DNA from: Clostridium polyendosporum
Lineage (GTDB): Bacteria; Bacillota; Clostridia; Clostridiales; Clostridiaceae
DNA: 64,000 nucleotides
Assembly: GCF_018332455.1 (NCBI RefSeq)
Contig: NZ_BOPZ01000007.1
Span: 1-64,000, forward strand
Reading direction: 5' to 3'
Part shown: positions 30,967 through 41,853 of the stretch, in pieces
Layout: each line of letters starts with the position of its first letter
Position numbering within the stretch: the first letter of the stretch is position 1
Program-made: the position numbers and the translations under genes
The notes under the pieces: generated by a model
Database searches by the model: none
Told to the model about the DNA's origin: nothing
Seen by the model: only the letters and a program-made list of their open reading frames with translations

Positions 30967-32631
30967 TTACTCTTCGCTGATTATTTCACTTATAGGTGCA
31001 CCAGGTGCTACCATTGGAAATACCTTTTTATCTTTATTAATCATATAATCAATTACTACTGGTACTTTACTTTCAAAGGCTTCTTTAAGAACATCTTCAA
31101 GCTGTTCTTCCTCAGTAACCCTAAAGCCTTTTGCACCGTATGCATCAGCTAATTTTACAAAATCTGTGCCTCTATTTAATGTAGTATTAGAAAATCTACC
31201 TTCATAAAATAATGTTTGCCATTGTCTAACCATTCCCAAGCATCCATTATTTAAAATTATTACTATTACAGGAGCCTGATTAAATACAGCCGTTCCAAGC
31301 TCTATAGCATTCATGGAAAAACTTCCATCTCCAGCTATATTTATTACCTTTTTATCTGGCATAGCAAGTTTTGCACCAATTGATGCACCTAATCCATATC
31401 CCATTGTTCCTAATCCGCCAGAAGTTAGTAAGGTTCGTGGTTTCATAAACTTATAATTAATCGCAGTCCACATTTGATGCTGACCTACTTCAGTTGAAAT
31501 AATTGCATCTCCTTGAGTAAGCTCATTAAGTTTATTAAACAAAAACTCTGGAGTAAGATCATATGTCTCATGGTTTTTAGGAGCTTTTAAAGCCTTAAAT
31601 TCCTTTAACTTCCCTATCCACTCTTCATTTTTGTTCTCTTTTACCAATGGAAGTAATCTTTCTAAAGTAGAGTTAACATCACCTACAATATAAGCATCGG
31701 CCTTAATATTCTTATTAATTTCTGCAGCATCTACATCTATTTGAATTATCTTAGCATTTTTTATATGATTTTTACTGCTTACAACTCTATCAGAAAATCT
31801 AGATCCTATTGCAATAATTAAATCAGATTTTGTAGCTAATAGATTTGATGCTTTTGTTCCATGCATGCCTATCATTCCAGTATAAAGCTCATGGTCTCCT
31901 GGAAAAGATCCTATTCCCATTAATGAAGTTGCTACAGGTGCATTTATTTTTTCAGCTAAATTTTTTAAAGCTTCAGAAGCGCCAGCGCTTATTATACCTC
32001 CACCTGCATATATAAGTGGTCTTTTACTTTCATTTATAAAAGTAGCTAGATTCTCAAGAGCTTTTTCAGTAATATATTTTGTATTTGCCTCAACTTTTAA
32101 AGCTTCCTTATGCTCAAATTCAGCCATTTTTGCTGTGATATCTTTTGGTATATCTATGAGCACCGGACCAGGTCTTCCTTCTTTTGCTATGTAGAAAGCC
32201 TTTCTTATTGTATCTTGAAGTTCTTTAACATCTCTAACTATAAAGTTATGCTTAGTGATAGGCATTGTAATCCCAACAATGTCAACCTCCTGAAAGCTAT
32301 CTCTTCCAAGTAAAGGAGTAGTTACATTTCCTGTTATAGCAACCATAGGAATTGAATCCATATAGGCTGTAGCTATACCTGTAACTAAGTTGGTTGCGCC
32401 TGGTCCTGAAGTTGCAATACAAACCCCAACTTTTCCTGTTGCCCTAGCATAACCATCTGCAGCATGAGCTGCTCCTTGTTCATGACAAGTTAATACATGT
32501 CGTAATCTATCTTCATATTTATATAAAGTATCATAAATATTTAATACTGACCCACCAGGATACCCAAAAATAATATCAACACCTTCATCAAGTAAAGTGT
32601 TTACTAATATTTCTGAACCATTTAATAACAT
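30967..32631 (-). CDS. ilvB: Acetolactate synthase large subunit
   Basis: A 554-residue ThDP enzyme. The catalytic Glu is in LTCHEQGAAHAADGYARA, and the ThDP/Mg motif is GDGSFSMNAIELGTAV followed by NNGCLGMVRQWQ. It makes acetolactate or acetohydroxybutyrate. The regulatory subunit IlvN is encoded at the far end of the same operon (first gene), six genes away, an unusual separation. AGGAGG precedes the ATG. Confidence 0.96.
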   Translation of the reverse strand: MLLNGSEILVNTLLDEGVDIIFGYPGGSVLNIYDTLYKYEDRLRHVLTCHEQGAAHAADGYARATGKVGVCIATSGPGATNLVTGIATAYMDSIPMVAITGNVTTPLLGRDSFQEVDIVGITMPITKHNFIVRDVKELQDTIRKAFYIAKEGRPGPVLIDIPKDITAKMAEFEHKEALKVEANTKYITEKALENLATFINESKRPLIYAGGGIISAGASEALKNLAEKINAPVATSLMGIGSFPGDHELYTGMIGMHGTKASNLLATKSDLIIAIGSRFSDRVVSSKNHIKNAKIIQIDVDAAEINKNIKADAYIVGDVNSTLERLLPLVKENKNEEWIGKLKEFKALKAPKNHETYDLTPEFLFNKLNELTQGDAIISTEVGQHQMWTAINYKFMKPRTLLTSGGLGTMGYGLGASIGAKLAMPDKKVINIAGDGSFSMNAIELGTAVFNQAPVIVIILNNGCLGMVRQWQTLFYEGRFSNTTLNRGTDFVKLADAYGAKGFRVTEEEQLEDVLKEAFESKVPVVIDYMINKDKKVFPMVAPGAPISEIISEE

Positions 32632-32642
32632 AAAGGCACCTC

Positions 32643-34301
32643 CTATTTAAAAATCGCTCCACTACTTGCTGAACTAACTAGCTTAGCATAACGACTTAAA
32701 TATCCATCTTTAACTTTAGGCTCTGGTGCTTTCCAAGCTTTTCTTCTTGTGTCTAATTCCTCTTCACTAACCTTTAGTTCAAGCTTACCATTAGGGATGT
32801 TTATAGATATTAAATCACCTTCTTGAACAAGTGCTATATTTCCACATTCAGCTGCTTCTGGTGATACGTGACCTATAGCAGCACCTCTAGTAGCACCAGA
32901 GAATCTTCCATCAGTAATTAATGCTACATATTTGTCTAATCCCATACCAGCTAAAGCTGAAGTTGGAGAAAGCATTTCTCTCATTCCAGGACCACCTTTA
33001 GGGCCCTCATATCTAATAACAACTACATCTCCCTTATTTATGTTTCCACTAAGAATAGCTTCTATTGAATCCTCTTCACAATCAAAAACTCTTGCTGGTC
33101 CTTCATGAACCATCATTTCTTCCACTACTGCTGAACGCTTAACCACAGCACCATCTATAGCTAAGTTTCCTTTTAGTATAGCTATACCCCCAGTTGTGCT
33201 ATATGGATTTTCTATAGGAGTTATAACTTCTGTATTTGTTTCCTTAACACTCTCTATTAACTCTCCTTGAGTTTTTCCTGAAACTGTTACACAACTTAAA
33301 TTTAAAAGATCCTTTTTAGTAAGTTCCTTCATAACTCTTTGTACGCCACCTGCCCAATAAAGATCTTCAATATGATGATCTCCTGCTGGTGAAAGTCTAC
33401 AAAGGTTTGGTGTTTTGTCACTTATCTCATTAATCATATCTAAATTCAAATCAATCTTCGCTTCGTTAGCTATAGCTGTAAGATGTAGAACGCTGTTTGA
33501 AGAACATCCTAAAGCCATATCAACAGTTAAGGCATTTGTTATACTTTCCTTATTAACAATATCTCTTGGTTTTATATCTTTTTTCACAAGATCCATAACC
33601 TTCATTCCTGCTTCTTTAGCTAATCTTATTCTTTTTGAATAAACAGCAGGTATTGTTCCATTCCCTGGTAATGCAAGACCTAAAACTTCACTTAAACAGT
33701 TCATTGAGTTTGCAGTAAACATTCCAGAACAAGAACCACAAGTTGGACAGGCGTTTTCTTCTAATTCCTCTAATTCTTCCATAGTCATATCCCCTGCTCT
33801 GTAGGCTCCAACCCCCTCAAATACAGTTGATAAACTAACATCCTTACCATTAAATTTTCCTGCAAGCATTGGTCCACCACTAACTACTATTGCAGGGATA
33901 TTAAGTCTTAAAGCTCCCATCATAACTCCTGGTACTATTTTGTCACAGTTTGGTATAAGGACTAATCCATCAAAGCCGTGAGCTTTAACCATACACTCAA
34001 TGGAATCAGCAATTAACTCTCTAGTAGCTAATGAATACTTCATCCCCTCATGTCCCATAGCTATACCATCACAAACACCTATTACAGGGAATGCTAGTGG
34101 AGTTCCACCAGCTAAAAGAACTCCCTTTTTAACACCTTCTACAATCTTATCTAGATGTACGTGACCTGGAATTATTTCATTATGGGAAGTTACGATACCT
34201 ATTAACGGTCTTTCAAGTTCCGCGTTTGTAAGACCTGCTGCCTTAAATAATGATCTATGAGGAGCTTTTTCTACTCCCTTTTTAACAACATCACTTCTCA
34301 T
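32643..34301 (-). CDS. ilvD: Dihydroxy-acid dehydratase
   Basis: A 552-residue IlvD/Edd family Fe-S enzyme, acting after IlvC in Ile and Val synthesis. Cluster cysteines are in [17 protein letters not shown] and [19 protein letters not shown]; the C-terminal signature includes [19 protein letters not shown]. The length is typical. AGGGGGA precedes the ATG. It lies between leuB and ilvB. Confidence 0.97.
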   Translation of the reverse strand: MRSDVVKKGVEKAPHRSLFKAAGLTNAELERPLIGIVTSHNEIIPGHVHLDKIVEGVKKGVLLAGGTPLAFPVIGVCDGIAMGHEGMKYSLATRELIADSIECMVKAHGFDGLVLIPNCDKIVPGVMMGALRLNIPAIVVSGGPMLAGKFNGKDVSLSTVFEGVGAYRAGDMTMEELEELEENACPTCGSCSGMFTANSMNCLSEVLGLALPGNGTIPAVYSKRIRLAKEAGMKVMDLVKKDIKPRDIVNKESITNALTVDMALGCSSNSVLHLTAIANEAKIDLNLDMINEISDKTPNLCRLSPAGDHHIEDLYWAGGVQRVMKELTKKDLLNLSCVTVSGKTQGELIESVKETNTEVITPIENPYSTTGGIAILKGNLAIDGAVVKRSAVVEEMMVHEGPARVFDCEEDSIEAILSGNINKGDVVVIRYEGPKGGPGMREMLSPTSALAGMGLDKYVALITDGRFSGATRGAAIGHVSPEAAECGNIALVQEGDLISINIPNGKLELKVSEEELDTRRKAWKAPEPKVKDGYLSRYAKLVSSASSGAIFK

Positions 34302-34320
34302 AATTTTTCCCCCTGTTTTT

Positions 34321-35394
34321 TTATTTTCTCATTGCTGAAACTACTAAGTCTCCCATTTCTTTTGTGCCAACGAGCTTCATTCCATTACTCATTATGTCAC
34401 CTGTTCTATATCCATCCTCTAATACCTTTGATACTGCATCTTCTATATCTTTAGCTTCCTTATCAAGATTAAAGCTGTATCTAAGCATCATTGCCGCAGA
34501 AAGGATTGTTGCTAATGGATTAGCTATACCCTTTCCAGCTATATCTGGTGCACTTCCGTGTGCTGGCTCATACATTCCTATATTTCCTTCTCCTATACTA
34601 GCTGAAGGAAGCATACCTATTGAACCAGTAACCATTGAAGCTTCATCAGATAGAATATCACCAAATATATTGCTTGTTACTAAGACATCGAACTGTCTTG
34701 GGTTCTTAACAATCTGCATTGCTGCATTATCAATATATAAATGATCTAATGTTACATCTGAATAATCCTTAGCTACTTCTTCAACTACAGTTCTCCATAA
34801 TCTTGAACTCTCTAGTACATTTGCCTTATCTACGCTTGTAACTTTTTTATTTCTTTTTCTAGCTATTTCAAAAGCATTCTTTGCTATTCTTCTTACTTCA
34901 GATACTGAATACTTTTCAGTATCATAAGCTACTTGCTCACCATTTTCTTCACTTCTTCCTCTTTCACCGAAATATATTCCTCCTGTTAACTCTCTAACAA
35001 CACAGAAATCTATTCCATCCCCAATAATTTCATCCTTTAAAGGAGAAGCATTTCTTAATGGAGCATAAAGTAATGCTGGTCTTAAGTTACAATATAACCC
35101 AAGAGCTCCTCTTAATCCTAAAAGGGCTTGTTCTGGTCTTACCTTTCCATTAGGATTATCCCATTTTGGTCCTCCTACAGCTCCAAGTAAAACAGCATCG
35201 CTATTTTTACATATCTCTATAGTTTCTTCTGGTAATGGTATGCCATATTCATCTATAGCACATCCTCCAGCTAATACAAATTTATATTCAAATTTATGAT
35301 TATACTTTTCTTTAACTACATCTAATACCTTTAAAGTTTCATCAATTATTTCCGGTCCTATTCCATCACCTTTTATAACCGCTACTTTAAACAT
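34321..35394 (-). CDS. leuB: 3-isopropylmalate dehydrogenase
   Basis: A 357-residue NAD-dependent decarboxylating dehydrogenase. It begins [16 protein letters not shown], and substrate and metal residues occur in [14 protein letters not shown] and [22 protein letters not shown] 35394 is preferred over 35418 because of AAAAGGGGG upstream. As well as leucine synthesis, it can serve the citramalate route to 2-oxobutyrate with LeuCD. Confidence 0.96.
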   Translation of the reverse strand: MFKVAVIKGDGIGPEIIDETLKVLDVVKEKYNHKFEYKFVLAGGCAIDEYGIPLPEETIEICKNSDAVLLGAVGGPKWDNPNGKVRPEQALLGLRGALGLYCNLRPALLYAPLRNASPLKDEIIGDGIDFCVVRELTGGIYFGERGRSEENGEQVAYDTEKYSVSEVRRIAKNAFEIARKRNKKVTSVDKANVLESSRLWRTVVEEVAKDYSDVTLDHLYIDNAAMQIVKNPRQFDVLVTSNIFGDILSDEASMVTGSIGMLPSASIGEGNIGMYEPAHGSAPDIAGKGIANPLATILSAAMMLRYSFNLDKEAKDIEDAVSKVLEDGYRTGDIMSNGMKLVGTKEMGDLVVSAMRK

Positions 35395-35437
35395 TATTTT
35401 ATGCCCCCTTTTATTCATTCCTCAAGCTTTTGTTATA

Positions 35438-35923
35438 TTATCTATTTTTTATATAACCAACTAAGCCTTCACTTTGTATAATTTTCTGCATAAACTCTGG
35501 GAAAGCTTGCGCTTTGTATTCTTCATTCTTTGTAAGATTTTTTATAATACCTGCATTAAAATCTACTTCAAGCTCATTTCCATCCTCTATAGCTTTTACA
35601 GCTTCATCACATTCTAATATAGGAAGACCAATATTTATTGCATTTCTATAAAAAATTCTTGCAAAAGTTGAAGCTATAACACAGCTTACTCCACTAGCCT
35701 TTATTGCTATAGGTGCATGCTCTCTAGAAGAACCACACCCAAAATTTTTATTTGCAACCATTATATCTCCTGGTTGAACTTTCTTAACAAATGTATTATC
35801 AATATCCTCCATACAGTGACCTGCAAGCTCCTTTGGATCTGAAGTATTTAGATATCTTGCTGGTATGATTACATCAGTGTCTACATTATCTCCGTACTTA
35901 AAAACTCTTCCTCTTGCCTTCAT
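35438..35923 (-). CDS. leuD: 3-isopropylmalate dehydratase small subunit
   Basis: A 161-residue small subunit of the LeuCD aconitase-type isomerase, of the short form usual in clostridia and archaea. Key segments are [20 protein letters not shown] and [23 protein letters not shown] precedes the ATG, 12 bp after leuC. Confidence 0.96.
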   Translation of the reverse strand: MKARGRVFKYGDNVDTDVIIPARYLNTSDPKELAGHCMEDIDNTFVKKVQPGDIMVANKNFGCGSSREHAPIAIKASGVSCVIASTFARIFYRNAINIGLPILECDEAVKAIEDGNELEVDFNAGIIKNLTKNEEYKAQAFPEFMQKIIQSEGLVGYIKNR

Positions 35924-35935
35924 AACTATATCCTC

Positions 35936-37195
35936 CTAAACTAATTCTGGGTCTGTTATTTTTCCTGTAATAGCTGATGCTGCTGCAACCGCTGGACTTG
36001 ATAAATAAACTTCTGATTCTACGTGTCCCATTCTTCCTACGAAGTTTCTATTAGTTGTAGATATTGCTCTTTCTCCTGCCGCCAATATTCCCATATGTCC
36101 TCCAAGACATGGTCCACAAGTTGGTGTAGATACTACAGCTCCAGCTTCTATGAAATCTCTGATTAATCCCTCTTCCATAGCTTGAAGATATACTTTTTGA
36201 GTTCCTGGGAAAATTATAGTTCTTACATACTTGGCTACCTTTTTACCTCTTAATATAGAAGCTGCTATTCTTAAGTCCTCTAATCTTCCATTCGTACAAG
36301 ATCCTATTACTACTTGATCTATCTTAACTTCACCAACATTATCAATTGTTCTAGTATTGTCAGGAAGGTGAGGGAATGCTACTGTTGGTCTTAGAGTACT
36401 TAAATCTATTTCATATACCTCATCATATTGAGCATCTTCATCAGCTTCATAAACTTTAAATTCTTTTGTTGAATGTTCCTTAATATATTCTATAGTCTTC
36501 TCATCTACTGGGAATATACCATTCTTAGCTCCAGCTTCTATAGCCATATTTGCTGCTGCAAATCTGTCATCCATTGATAAGTGCTGAATTCCATCGCCTA
36601 CGAACTCCATGGACTTATATAAAGCACCGTCAACACCGATCATACCTATTATATGAAGAATTATATCCTTACCACTTACCCATTTAGCTGGCTTATTCTT
36701 AAGAACAAACTTTATTGCTGAAGGAACTTTAAACCAACACTTTCCTGTAGCCATTCCTGCTCCCATGTCTGTTGAGCCTATTCCTGTAGAGAAAGCTCCT
36801 AAAGCACCATACGTACACGTATGAGAATCTGCTCCTATTACTACATCTCCTGCAACAACTAATCCTTTTTCAGGAATTAGAACGTGTTCTATACCCATTT
36901 CACCGATTTCAAAGAAGTTTGTTATTTGTTTTTCACAAGCAAACGTTCTTATGAATTTACACTGCTCTGCAGCTTTAATATCTTTATTTGGTGTAAAGTG
37001 GTCTGGAACTATAGCAACTTTATCTTTATGAAAAACTTCGGAAACCCCTAACTTGTTAAATTCCTTGATTGCAACTGGTGAAGTAATATCATTTCCTAAA
37101 ACTAAATCAAGATTTGCTTCTATAAGTTGTCCTGCCTTTACACTTTCTAAACCAGCATGTGCTGCTAATATTTTTTGAGTCATTGTCATCCCCAT
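35936..37195 (-). CDS. leuC: 3-isopropylmalate dehydratase large subunit
   Basis: A 419-residue aconitase-family subunit holding the 4Fe-4S cluster, with cysteines in [14 protein letters not shown] and [28 protein letters not shown] is the family signature. With LeuD it isomerises isopropylmalate and, given CimA in the operon, probably citramalate too. AGGAGG lies eight bases before ATG 37195; in-frame ATGs follow at codons 3 and 5. Confidence 0.96.
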   Translation of the reverse strand: MGMTMTQKILAAHAGLESVKAGQLIEANLDLVLGNDITSPVAIKEFNKLGVSEVFHKDKVAIVPDHFTPNKDIKAAEQCKFIRTFACEKQITNFFEIGEMGIEHVLIPEKGLVVAGDVVIGADSHTCTYGALGAFSTGIGSTDMGAGMATGKCWFKVPSAIKFVLKNKPAKWVSGKDIILHIIGMIGVDGALYKSMEFVGDGIQHLSMDDRFAAANMAIEAGAKNGIFPVDEKTIEYIKEHSTKEFKVYEADEDAQYDEVYEIDLSTLRPTVAFPHLPDNTRTIDNVGEVKIDQVVIGSCTNGRLEDLRIAASILRGKKVAKYVRTIIFPGTQKVYLQAMEEGLIRDFIEAGAVVSTPTCGPCLGGHMGILAAGERAISTTNRNFVGRMGHVESEVYLSSPAVAAASAITGKITDPELV

Positions 37196-37207
37196 GTTTA
37201 TCGCCTC

Positions 37208-38800
37208 CTAAAAATATGTTTTAACTTTTCGTTGAATATCTTTAATAAGTTTATATTCTATGGAATCTACTAAAGCAATCCAACTTGCCTCAATAATATC
37301 CCTTGAAACTCCTACATTTGTCCATTTTTCAATACCGTCTGTTGATTCAATTAATACTCTAACCTTTGCATTGGTTGCACTTTCAGAATCTAAAACTCTT
37401 ACTTTATAATCTACCAGTCTTACATTTTTAAGCTGAGGATAAAATACATCTAGAGCTTTTCTTAATGCTTTATCCAAAGCATTTACTGGACCATCTCCCT
37501 CTGCAGCAGTCATCTCAGTTTTTCCATCAACAGTGATATTTATTAGTGCAGTAGAACTGAAGTTACCATTAGAAGAAGGTTGTTCTCCAATTATTTTAAA
37601 GTGATTAAGTTTAAAGAAAGGTTCATACTTACCTATGATTTTTCTCATAATCAGTTCAACAGTTCCTTCTGCCCCTTCAAATTGGTATCCTTCATACTCT
37701 AACTTCTTCAAATGTTCAGTTATTATTTTAACTTCTTCACTCTCTTTTGACATACTTGGAAATACCTTCTGAATCTCTTTAAGAATCATAGTTTTTCCGC
37801 TGACTTCAGAAACTAAAAATCTTCTTTTATTTCCTACTTGTTCTGGACTTATATGCTCATAAGAATTTGATACTTTTTCAACTGCATTGATATGCATTCC
37901 ACCTTTATGCGCGAAAGCTGAACTTCCAACATAAGGTGCATCATCATTAAGTGGAATATTTGAAACTTCTGATATATATCTTGCTGTAGTTGTTAATGAA
38001 CTTAGTTCTTCTTCAATACACACATCATAATTTAATTTAAATTTTAGTGTTGGTATTATTGTTGATAAATTTGCATTTCCGCATCTTTCTCCAATTCCAA
38101 TAAATGTACCTTGGATATGATTTACCCCAGCAACAACTCCTTGTATTGAATTTGCAACTGCCATTCCAGCATCATTATGACAGTGTATTCCGATATTGTC
38201 TCCCAAAGTTTCATGTACATCCTTTGTTATTGACAATATTTCATTAGGTAAAGTTCCTCCGTTTGTATCACAGAGTACTAAAACACTAGCTCCAGCCTCT
38301 TTAGCTACTCTTAAGGTTTCTACAGCATACTGTTTGTTGCTCTTATATCCATCATAAAAGTGCTCACTATCAAAAATTACCTCTTTACCTTTTCCTTTTA
38401 AAAATCTAATAGAATCGGAAATCATATTTAAGTTTTCTTCTAAGGTAGTTTTCAAGACATGCATAACCTGAAAGTCCCAAGACTTACCAAATATTACCAC
38501 CATCTTTGTTTCTGCCTCTAATAAATTTTTTAAACTTTTATCGTCTTCTGCCTTTATTCCAGCTCTTCGTGTACTTCCAAAGGCAACAATTTGTGAATTT
38601 TTTAATTCAATACCTTTTACTAATTTAAAAAATTCCATATCCTTAGGATTTGATCCTGGATTTCCAGCTTCTATATAATCAACTCCAAGTTTATCTAAAC
38701 AGCAACATATTTTGATTTTGTCTTCTAAGGAAAAGGAAATCCCATATCCTTGGGAACCATCCCGCAAGGTTGAATCTAAAATATATATCTTCTTATTCAA
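37208..38800 (-). CDS. cimA: Citramalate synthase
   Basis: A 530-residue member of the DRE-TIM family of the CimA type (TIGR00977 as I recognise it). It has DSTLRDGSQGYGISFSLEDK, VIFDSEHFYDGYK, HCHNDAGMAVANSIQG and FAHKGGMHINAV, plus a C-terminal regulatory domain. It condenses pyruvate and acetyl-CoA to citramalate, so isoleucine can be made without threonine. The start is TTG 38800 behind GGGGAG. It lies second in the operon, directly before leuCDB, which can process its product. Confidence 0.93.
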   Translation of the reverse strand: MNKKIYILDSTLRDGSQGYGISFSLEDKIKICCCLDKLGVDYIEAGNPGSNPKDMEFFKLVKGIELKNSQIVAFGSTRRAGIKAEDDKSLKNLLEAETKMVVIFGKSWDFQVMHVLKTTLEENLNMISDSIRFLKGKGKEVIFDSEHFYDGYKSNKQYAVETLRVAKEAGASVLVLCDTNGGTLPNEILSITKDVHETLGDNIGIHCHNDAGMAVANSIQGVVAGVNHIQGTFIGIGERCGNANLSTIIPTLKFKLNYDVCIEEELSSLTTTARYISEVSNIPLNDDAPYVGSSAFAHKGGMHINAVEKVSNSYEHISPEQVGNKRRFLVSEVSGKTMILKEIQKVFPSMSKESEEVKIITEHLKKLEYEGYQFEGAEGTVELIMRKIIGKYEPFFKLNHFKIIGEQPSSNGNFSSTALINITVDGKTEMTAAEGDGPVNALDKALRKALDVFYPQLKNVRLVDYKVRVLDSESATNAKVRVLIESTDGIEKWTNVGVSRDIIEASWIALVDSIEYKLIKDIQRKVKTYF

Positions 38801-38828
38801 AGCCCCACTCCCCTATTTACTTTATAAA

Positions 38829-39356
38829 TTATCCTATATATTCTTCTTCAAAATAGTCACCATAAGAATTTATATCTTTACAGCCTCTCTCAAGAGCTGC
38901 TAATCCCGTCCTAACCATCTCTCTTATTCCGTACTCTTCCATAAGTTTTATTAAAGCAGATACCTTATTGTCGTCTCCTGTTAACTCAATAGTTAATGTA
39001 TTTGTATCTAAATCAATTATCTTACATCTAAATACTTTTACTATATCATTAATAGCTGCTCTCTGGTTGGCATCTGCATTAACCTTTATTAGTACTAACT
39101 CTCTATAAACCGAACTTTCTGGAGCTAATTCTATTATCTTAATTACTTCTTGTAATTTATTTAACTGTTTAATAAATTGATCTAATACATCTTCTCCACC
39201 CATAAGAGTTATTGTCATTCTTGAGATTTCTGGATTTTCAGTTCGGCCTACGGATAAGCTGTCAATATTAAATCCCCTTCTCATAAATAAACCTGAAACT
39301 CTGCTCAGTACACCTGAAGAATTTTTAACTAGTACTGATAAAACATGCCTATCCAT
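38829..39356 (-). CDS. ilvN: Acetolactate synthase small (regulatory) subunit
   Basis: A 175-residue regulatory subunit. The N-terminal ACT domain (LSVLVKNSSGVLSRVSGLF; RRGFNIDSLSVG) binds valine for feedback. The C-terminal ALS small-subunit domain ends with an unusual acidic tail DYFEEEYIG. It is first in the operon, just after the T-box leader and apart from ilvB. AAGGGGG precedes the ATG. Confidence 0.95.
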   Translation of the reverse strand: MDRHVLSVLVKNSSGVLSRVSGLFMRRGFNIDSLSVGRTENPEISRMTITLMGGEDVLDQFIKQLNKLQEVIKIIELAPESSVYRELVLIKVNADANQRAAINDIVKVFRCKIIDLDTNTLTIELTGDDNKVSALIKLMEEYGIREMVRTGLAALERGCKDINSYGDYFEEEYIG

Positions 39357-39433
39357 CTCAATTCCCCCTTAAAAATTTTAAAATTATTACCTTAGAATTG
39401 TCTTATTTAATATTTTCCTCAAGGTAAAAAGGT

Positions 39434-39690
39434 TAAAAAAATCCCACCATCAATGATATAAATCACTAAAAGTGGGATATATTATCGCCGCCTTAATCAA
39501 AAAATATCACCAGGTTCAATCAAACCTGTGCCTTTAACGGGGCTTACCGGAAATCGCCTACTTACGCCTTTGCTTTCGGGACTCAGCTCAGGAGTGATTA
39601 TCATCCAGTAAAAGCATCGATTCTCACCAACCATCGACTCTCTGTGGCTTTTTATATACCAAATAACGTTCTCCATCTTAGCATTTAATT
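39434..39690 (-). promoter_or_regulatory. T-box leader of the ilv-leu operon, Ile specifier, atypical antiterminator motif
   Basis: On the minus strand stem I is clear. It starts GCTAAGATGGAGAA (39669-39682) and has the distal loop AGAGAG...GGTTGGTGAGAA. The specifier region is GATAATCACTCCTGAGC, in which ATC (39596-39598) followed by A reads isoleucine. The linker AGTAGG...CGG...CCGTTA and a stem III hairpin follow. A terminator (ATCCCAC/GTGGGAT, 39441-39478, then seven T) ends the leader. The expected T-box bulge UGGN is not seen; its place reads AAGGCGGCGATAA. Ile-tRNA-responsive control of the operon is inferred. Confidence 0.85.
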
Positions 39691-39916
39691 AACGGGCATT
39701 CGTTTAGTTGTCATTACATATGATTTTATTGTCCATTTTTTGTTTTGTCAATACTTTTTTACAAATAATCTATTAATTTTTTTTTGTAAACATTAACGGT
39801 TTATTAGTTAAAGTACGCTATCATTAAATATATTGTAACTTATATCAGTGAATAAATCCTTAGTGAATTTTAGGAAATAGAGTAAAATCTCAAGATTTTT
39901 CATTAGACTTTTAAAT

Positions 39917-41260
39917 TTAACTATTTACTTTTAATATTCTCATAGAATTTAAAACTGCTAAAAGTGCTACTCCAACATGTCCAAAAACTATTTCCTACAT
40001 ATTAGCTATACCTAAAGCTCCTAAAACTAATATAATAAGTTTTATTCCAAGAACAAAGATAATATTCTACCATATAATAATGTTCGATTTATTTGTTAAA
40101 TAAGTTATTAAATATATTTTACATAGTTCATCGATCATTATTACTACACCTATCTTTTCAATTGCTGTATCTGACCTAACCCCTCCCATAACAATTCCTA
40201 TATCAGCTCTTACAAAAGCAGGTGCATCATTTATTCCGTCTCCTATAAAAATCACTTTGCCATTTTCATTTTTATTCTTTAGAAATTCCTAAAGTTTATC
40301 TACCTTACTATCCGGAATTAATTGTAAATAAATATCAGCTACCCTAAACTTCCACCTTCAAATTTTGCAATTTTTCTATCATTTGTCGTAAGCATTGCAA
40401 TTTTTTTTACACCTTTTTTCTTTAATCGTTTAATTACTTGTTTTGAATTTTCTTTTATTTCATCAGAAATTATAATATAACCACTATAACTTTTATCTAT
40501 AGCTATATAAATTATAGTACCAAATTCATCATTATAGTCATTATATTGCACTCTATAAGTTCTCATGAATCTATCATTACGAGCGAATATCTCTTTTTCT
40601 CCAACATTAACCTTAATCCACTTCCTCGGGATTTCCTAGAAACAATTGATGACTTCTTTATCATCCCCTCTCCAAACTCATTCATTATCGATACAGCTAT
40701 AGGATGATTAGAATAAATTTCTGCATAAGCTGCATACTGTAATACTTTTTCTTTTACTAGATTTTCACTAGGATTAATTTTTAAGACTTTAAATGTATCC
40801 TTTATTAACATCTCAGTTTTATCCAAAACCACTGCTTCTACTTTGTTTAATTCTTCTAGATAGTTATCTCCTAACTAAAATACCATGCTTTGATGCTGCA
40901 CCTATATGTTCAAAAAAGCTTAAAGGAATAGAAATAACTAATGCACATTGACATGAAACTATCAAGAAAGCTAATGCTCTATATATCTACTGGGAAAACG
41001 AGGTATTATCCATCACAAATAGAGACAAAAACGCAAGTACTAATGCAAAAAACTCAATAATAGGAATGTAATATTTGGGAAATCTTGCTATATTTTTTTC
41101 GTATGAGCTTTTTTATTCCCTGTATATTACAACTACATGTGGCTCTAACTTATTTATTATTTCTTTAGCCTTAATAATGTCATCATCACTTTTCCTTTTC
41201 CATTCTTGTCGCATCTTAATTCTACTAGAATTAAACAAACACACGAACAATTAATTGTTT
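39917..41260 (-). pseudogene. Decayed heavy-metal P-type ATPase (CadA/ZntA type)
   Basis: Fragments in order on the minus strand show a once complete P1B ATPase broken by many stops and frameshifts. KAKEIINKLEPHVVV and hydrophobic stretches lie near 41050-41210. The helix around [25 protein letters not shown] is at 40870-40970; this holds the transmembrane metal site, with CPL now CAL. The phosphorylation motif DKTGT is now DKTEM near 40820, and the HP motif SNHPIAVSIM is at 40560-40830. A P-domain piece lies at 40340-40566, then the hinge GDGINDAPA at 40067-40255. The last helix, ANM*EIVFGHVGVALLAVLNS, ends at TAA 39917. The catalytic Asp-Lys-Thr remains but the frame is lost, so it is non-functional. 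Confidence 0.88.
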
Positions 41261-41469
41261 ATGTTTTTGCTTGCATTATGCTCTTTTTTCATTAAATAGG
41301 AAATACTTTTAACATATTTTGCAGAGAATTCTCTATACTTTTAGGAATAAGATGTGCAGCTTTGCTATTAGACAACTATTTTCATTCATAAATCCCTAAA
41401 CTCTCAATATAATTACAAAAACTTCTCTGATTACTGGATACTACGAAATTGTGAATCTAACTTAAGTGA

Positions 41470-41497
41470 GATTTTACTTCATGAAGTGACAACAAAA
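41470..41497 (+). repeat. Dispersed palindromic repeat, copy 8 (module B)
   Basis: GATTTTACTTCATGAAGTGA followed by CAACAAAAA is module B with a changed but still self-complementary core (TTACTTCATGAAGTGA). It lies beside the terminator of the small gene at 41557-41685. Confidence 0.75.
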
Positions 41498-41499
41498 AG

Positions 41500-41539
41500 A
41501 GAGACATGTAGTCTATTATTAATTAAACTACATGTCCCT
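41500..41539 (-). terminator. Terminator of the 42-residue gene
   Basis: The stem AGAGACATGTAGT with ACTACATGTCCCT (one mismatch) and a 14-base loop is followed on the minus strand by CTTTTTGTTG. Confidence 0.8.
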
Positions 41540-41556
41540 TTTACTATATCCTTCTA

Positions 41557-41685
41557 TTATTTATAAAAACAAAGTTGCTTTTTTACCCATTCTGGAACTG
41601 GATCAATAACTCGTTGGTACATCAAACTACTATTCAAACTAAATACCGAGTAATTTAACATCATTGTTTTTCTATAGTTGTACAT
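41557..41685 (-). CDS. Small protein of unknown function, 42 residues
   Basis: ATG 41685 has AGGAG six bases upstream, and the frame ends at TAA just before a strong terminator. This gives a complete small transcription unit: ribosome site, gene, hairpin. The protein starts MYNYRKTMMLNYSVF and ends DPVPEWVKKQLCFYK. It has no membrane helix or known motif. I do not recognise it. The gene-like arrangement makes it more credible than the other small frames here. Confidence 0.6.
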   Translation of the reverse strand: MYNYRKTMMLNYSVFSLNSSLMYQRVIDPVPEWVKKQLCFYK

Positions 41686-41853
41686 ATTTACTCCTAACTA
41701 TTAATTACAAACAAATTTTACCATTAAGACAACTTATTGTAAATGTTTTTTACTTACTTGCTTTAGTAACTTAATAAAATAATAGTGTAATATCTCTTAT
41801 TTTTTCTATATAAATATATATAAACTAAAAATAACAGACGAAGGTGTTTAAAT

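Noticed and set aside
39960-40832. Three separate small genes with ATPase similarity
   Set aside because: They line up in order with one P-type ATPase and are separated by frameshifts and stops, so they are one pseudogene.
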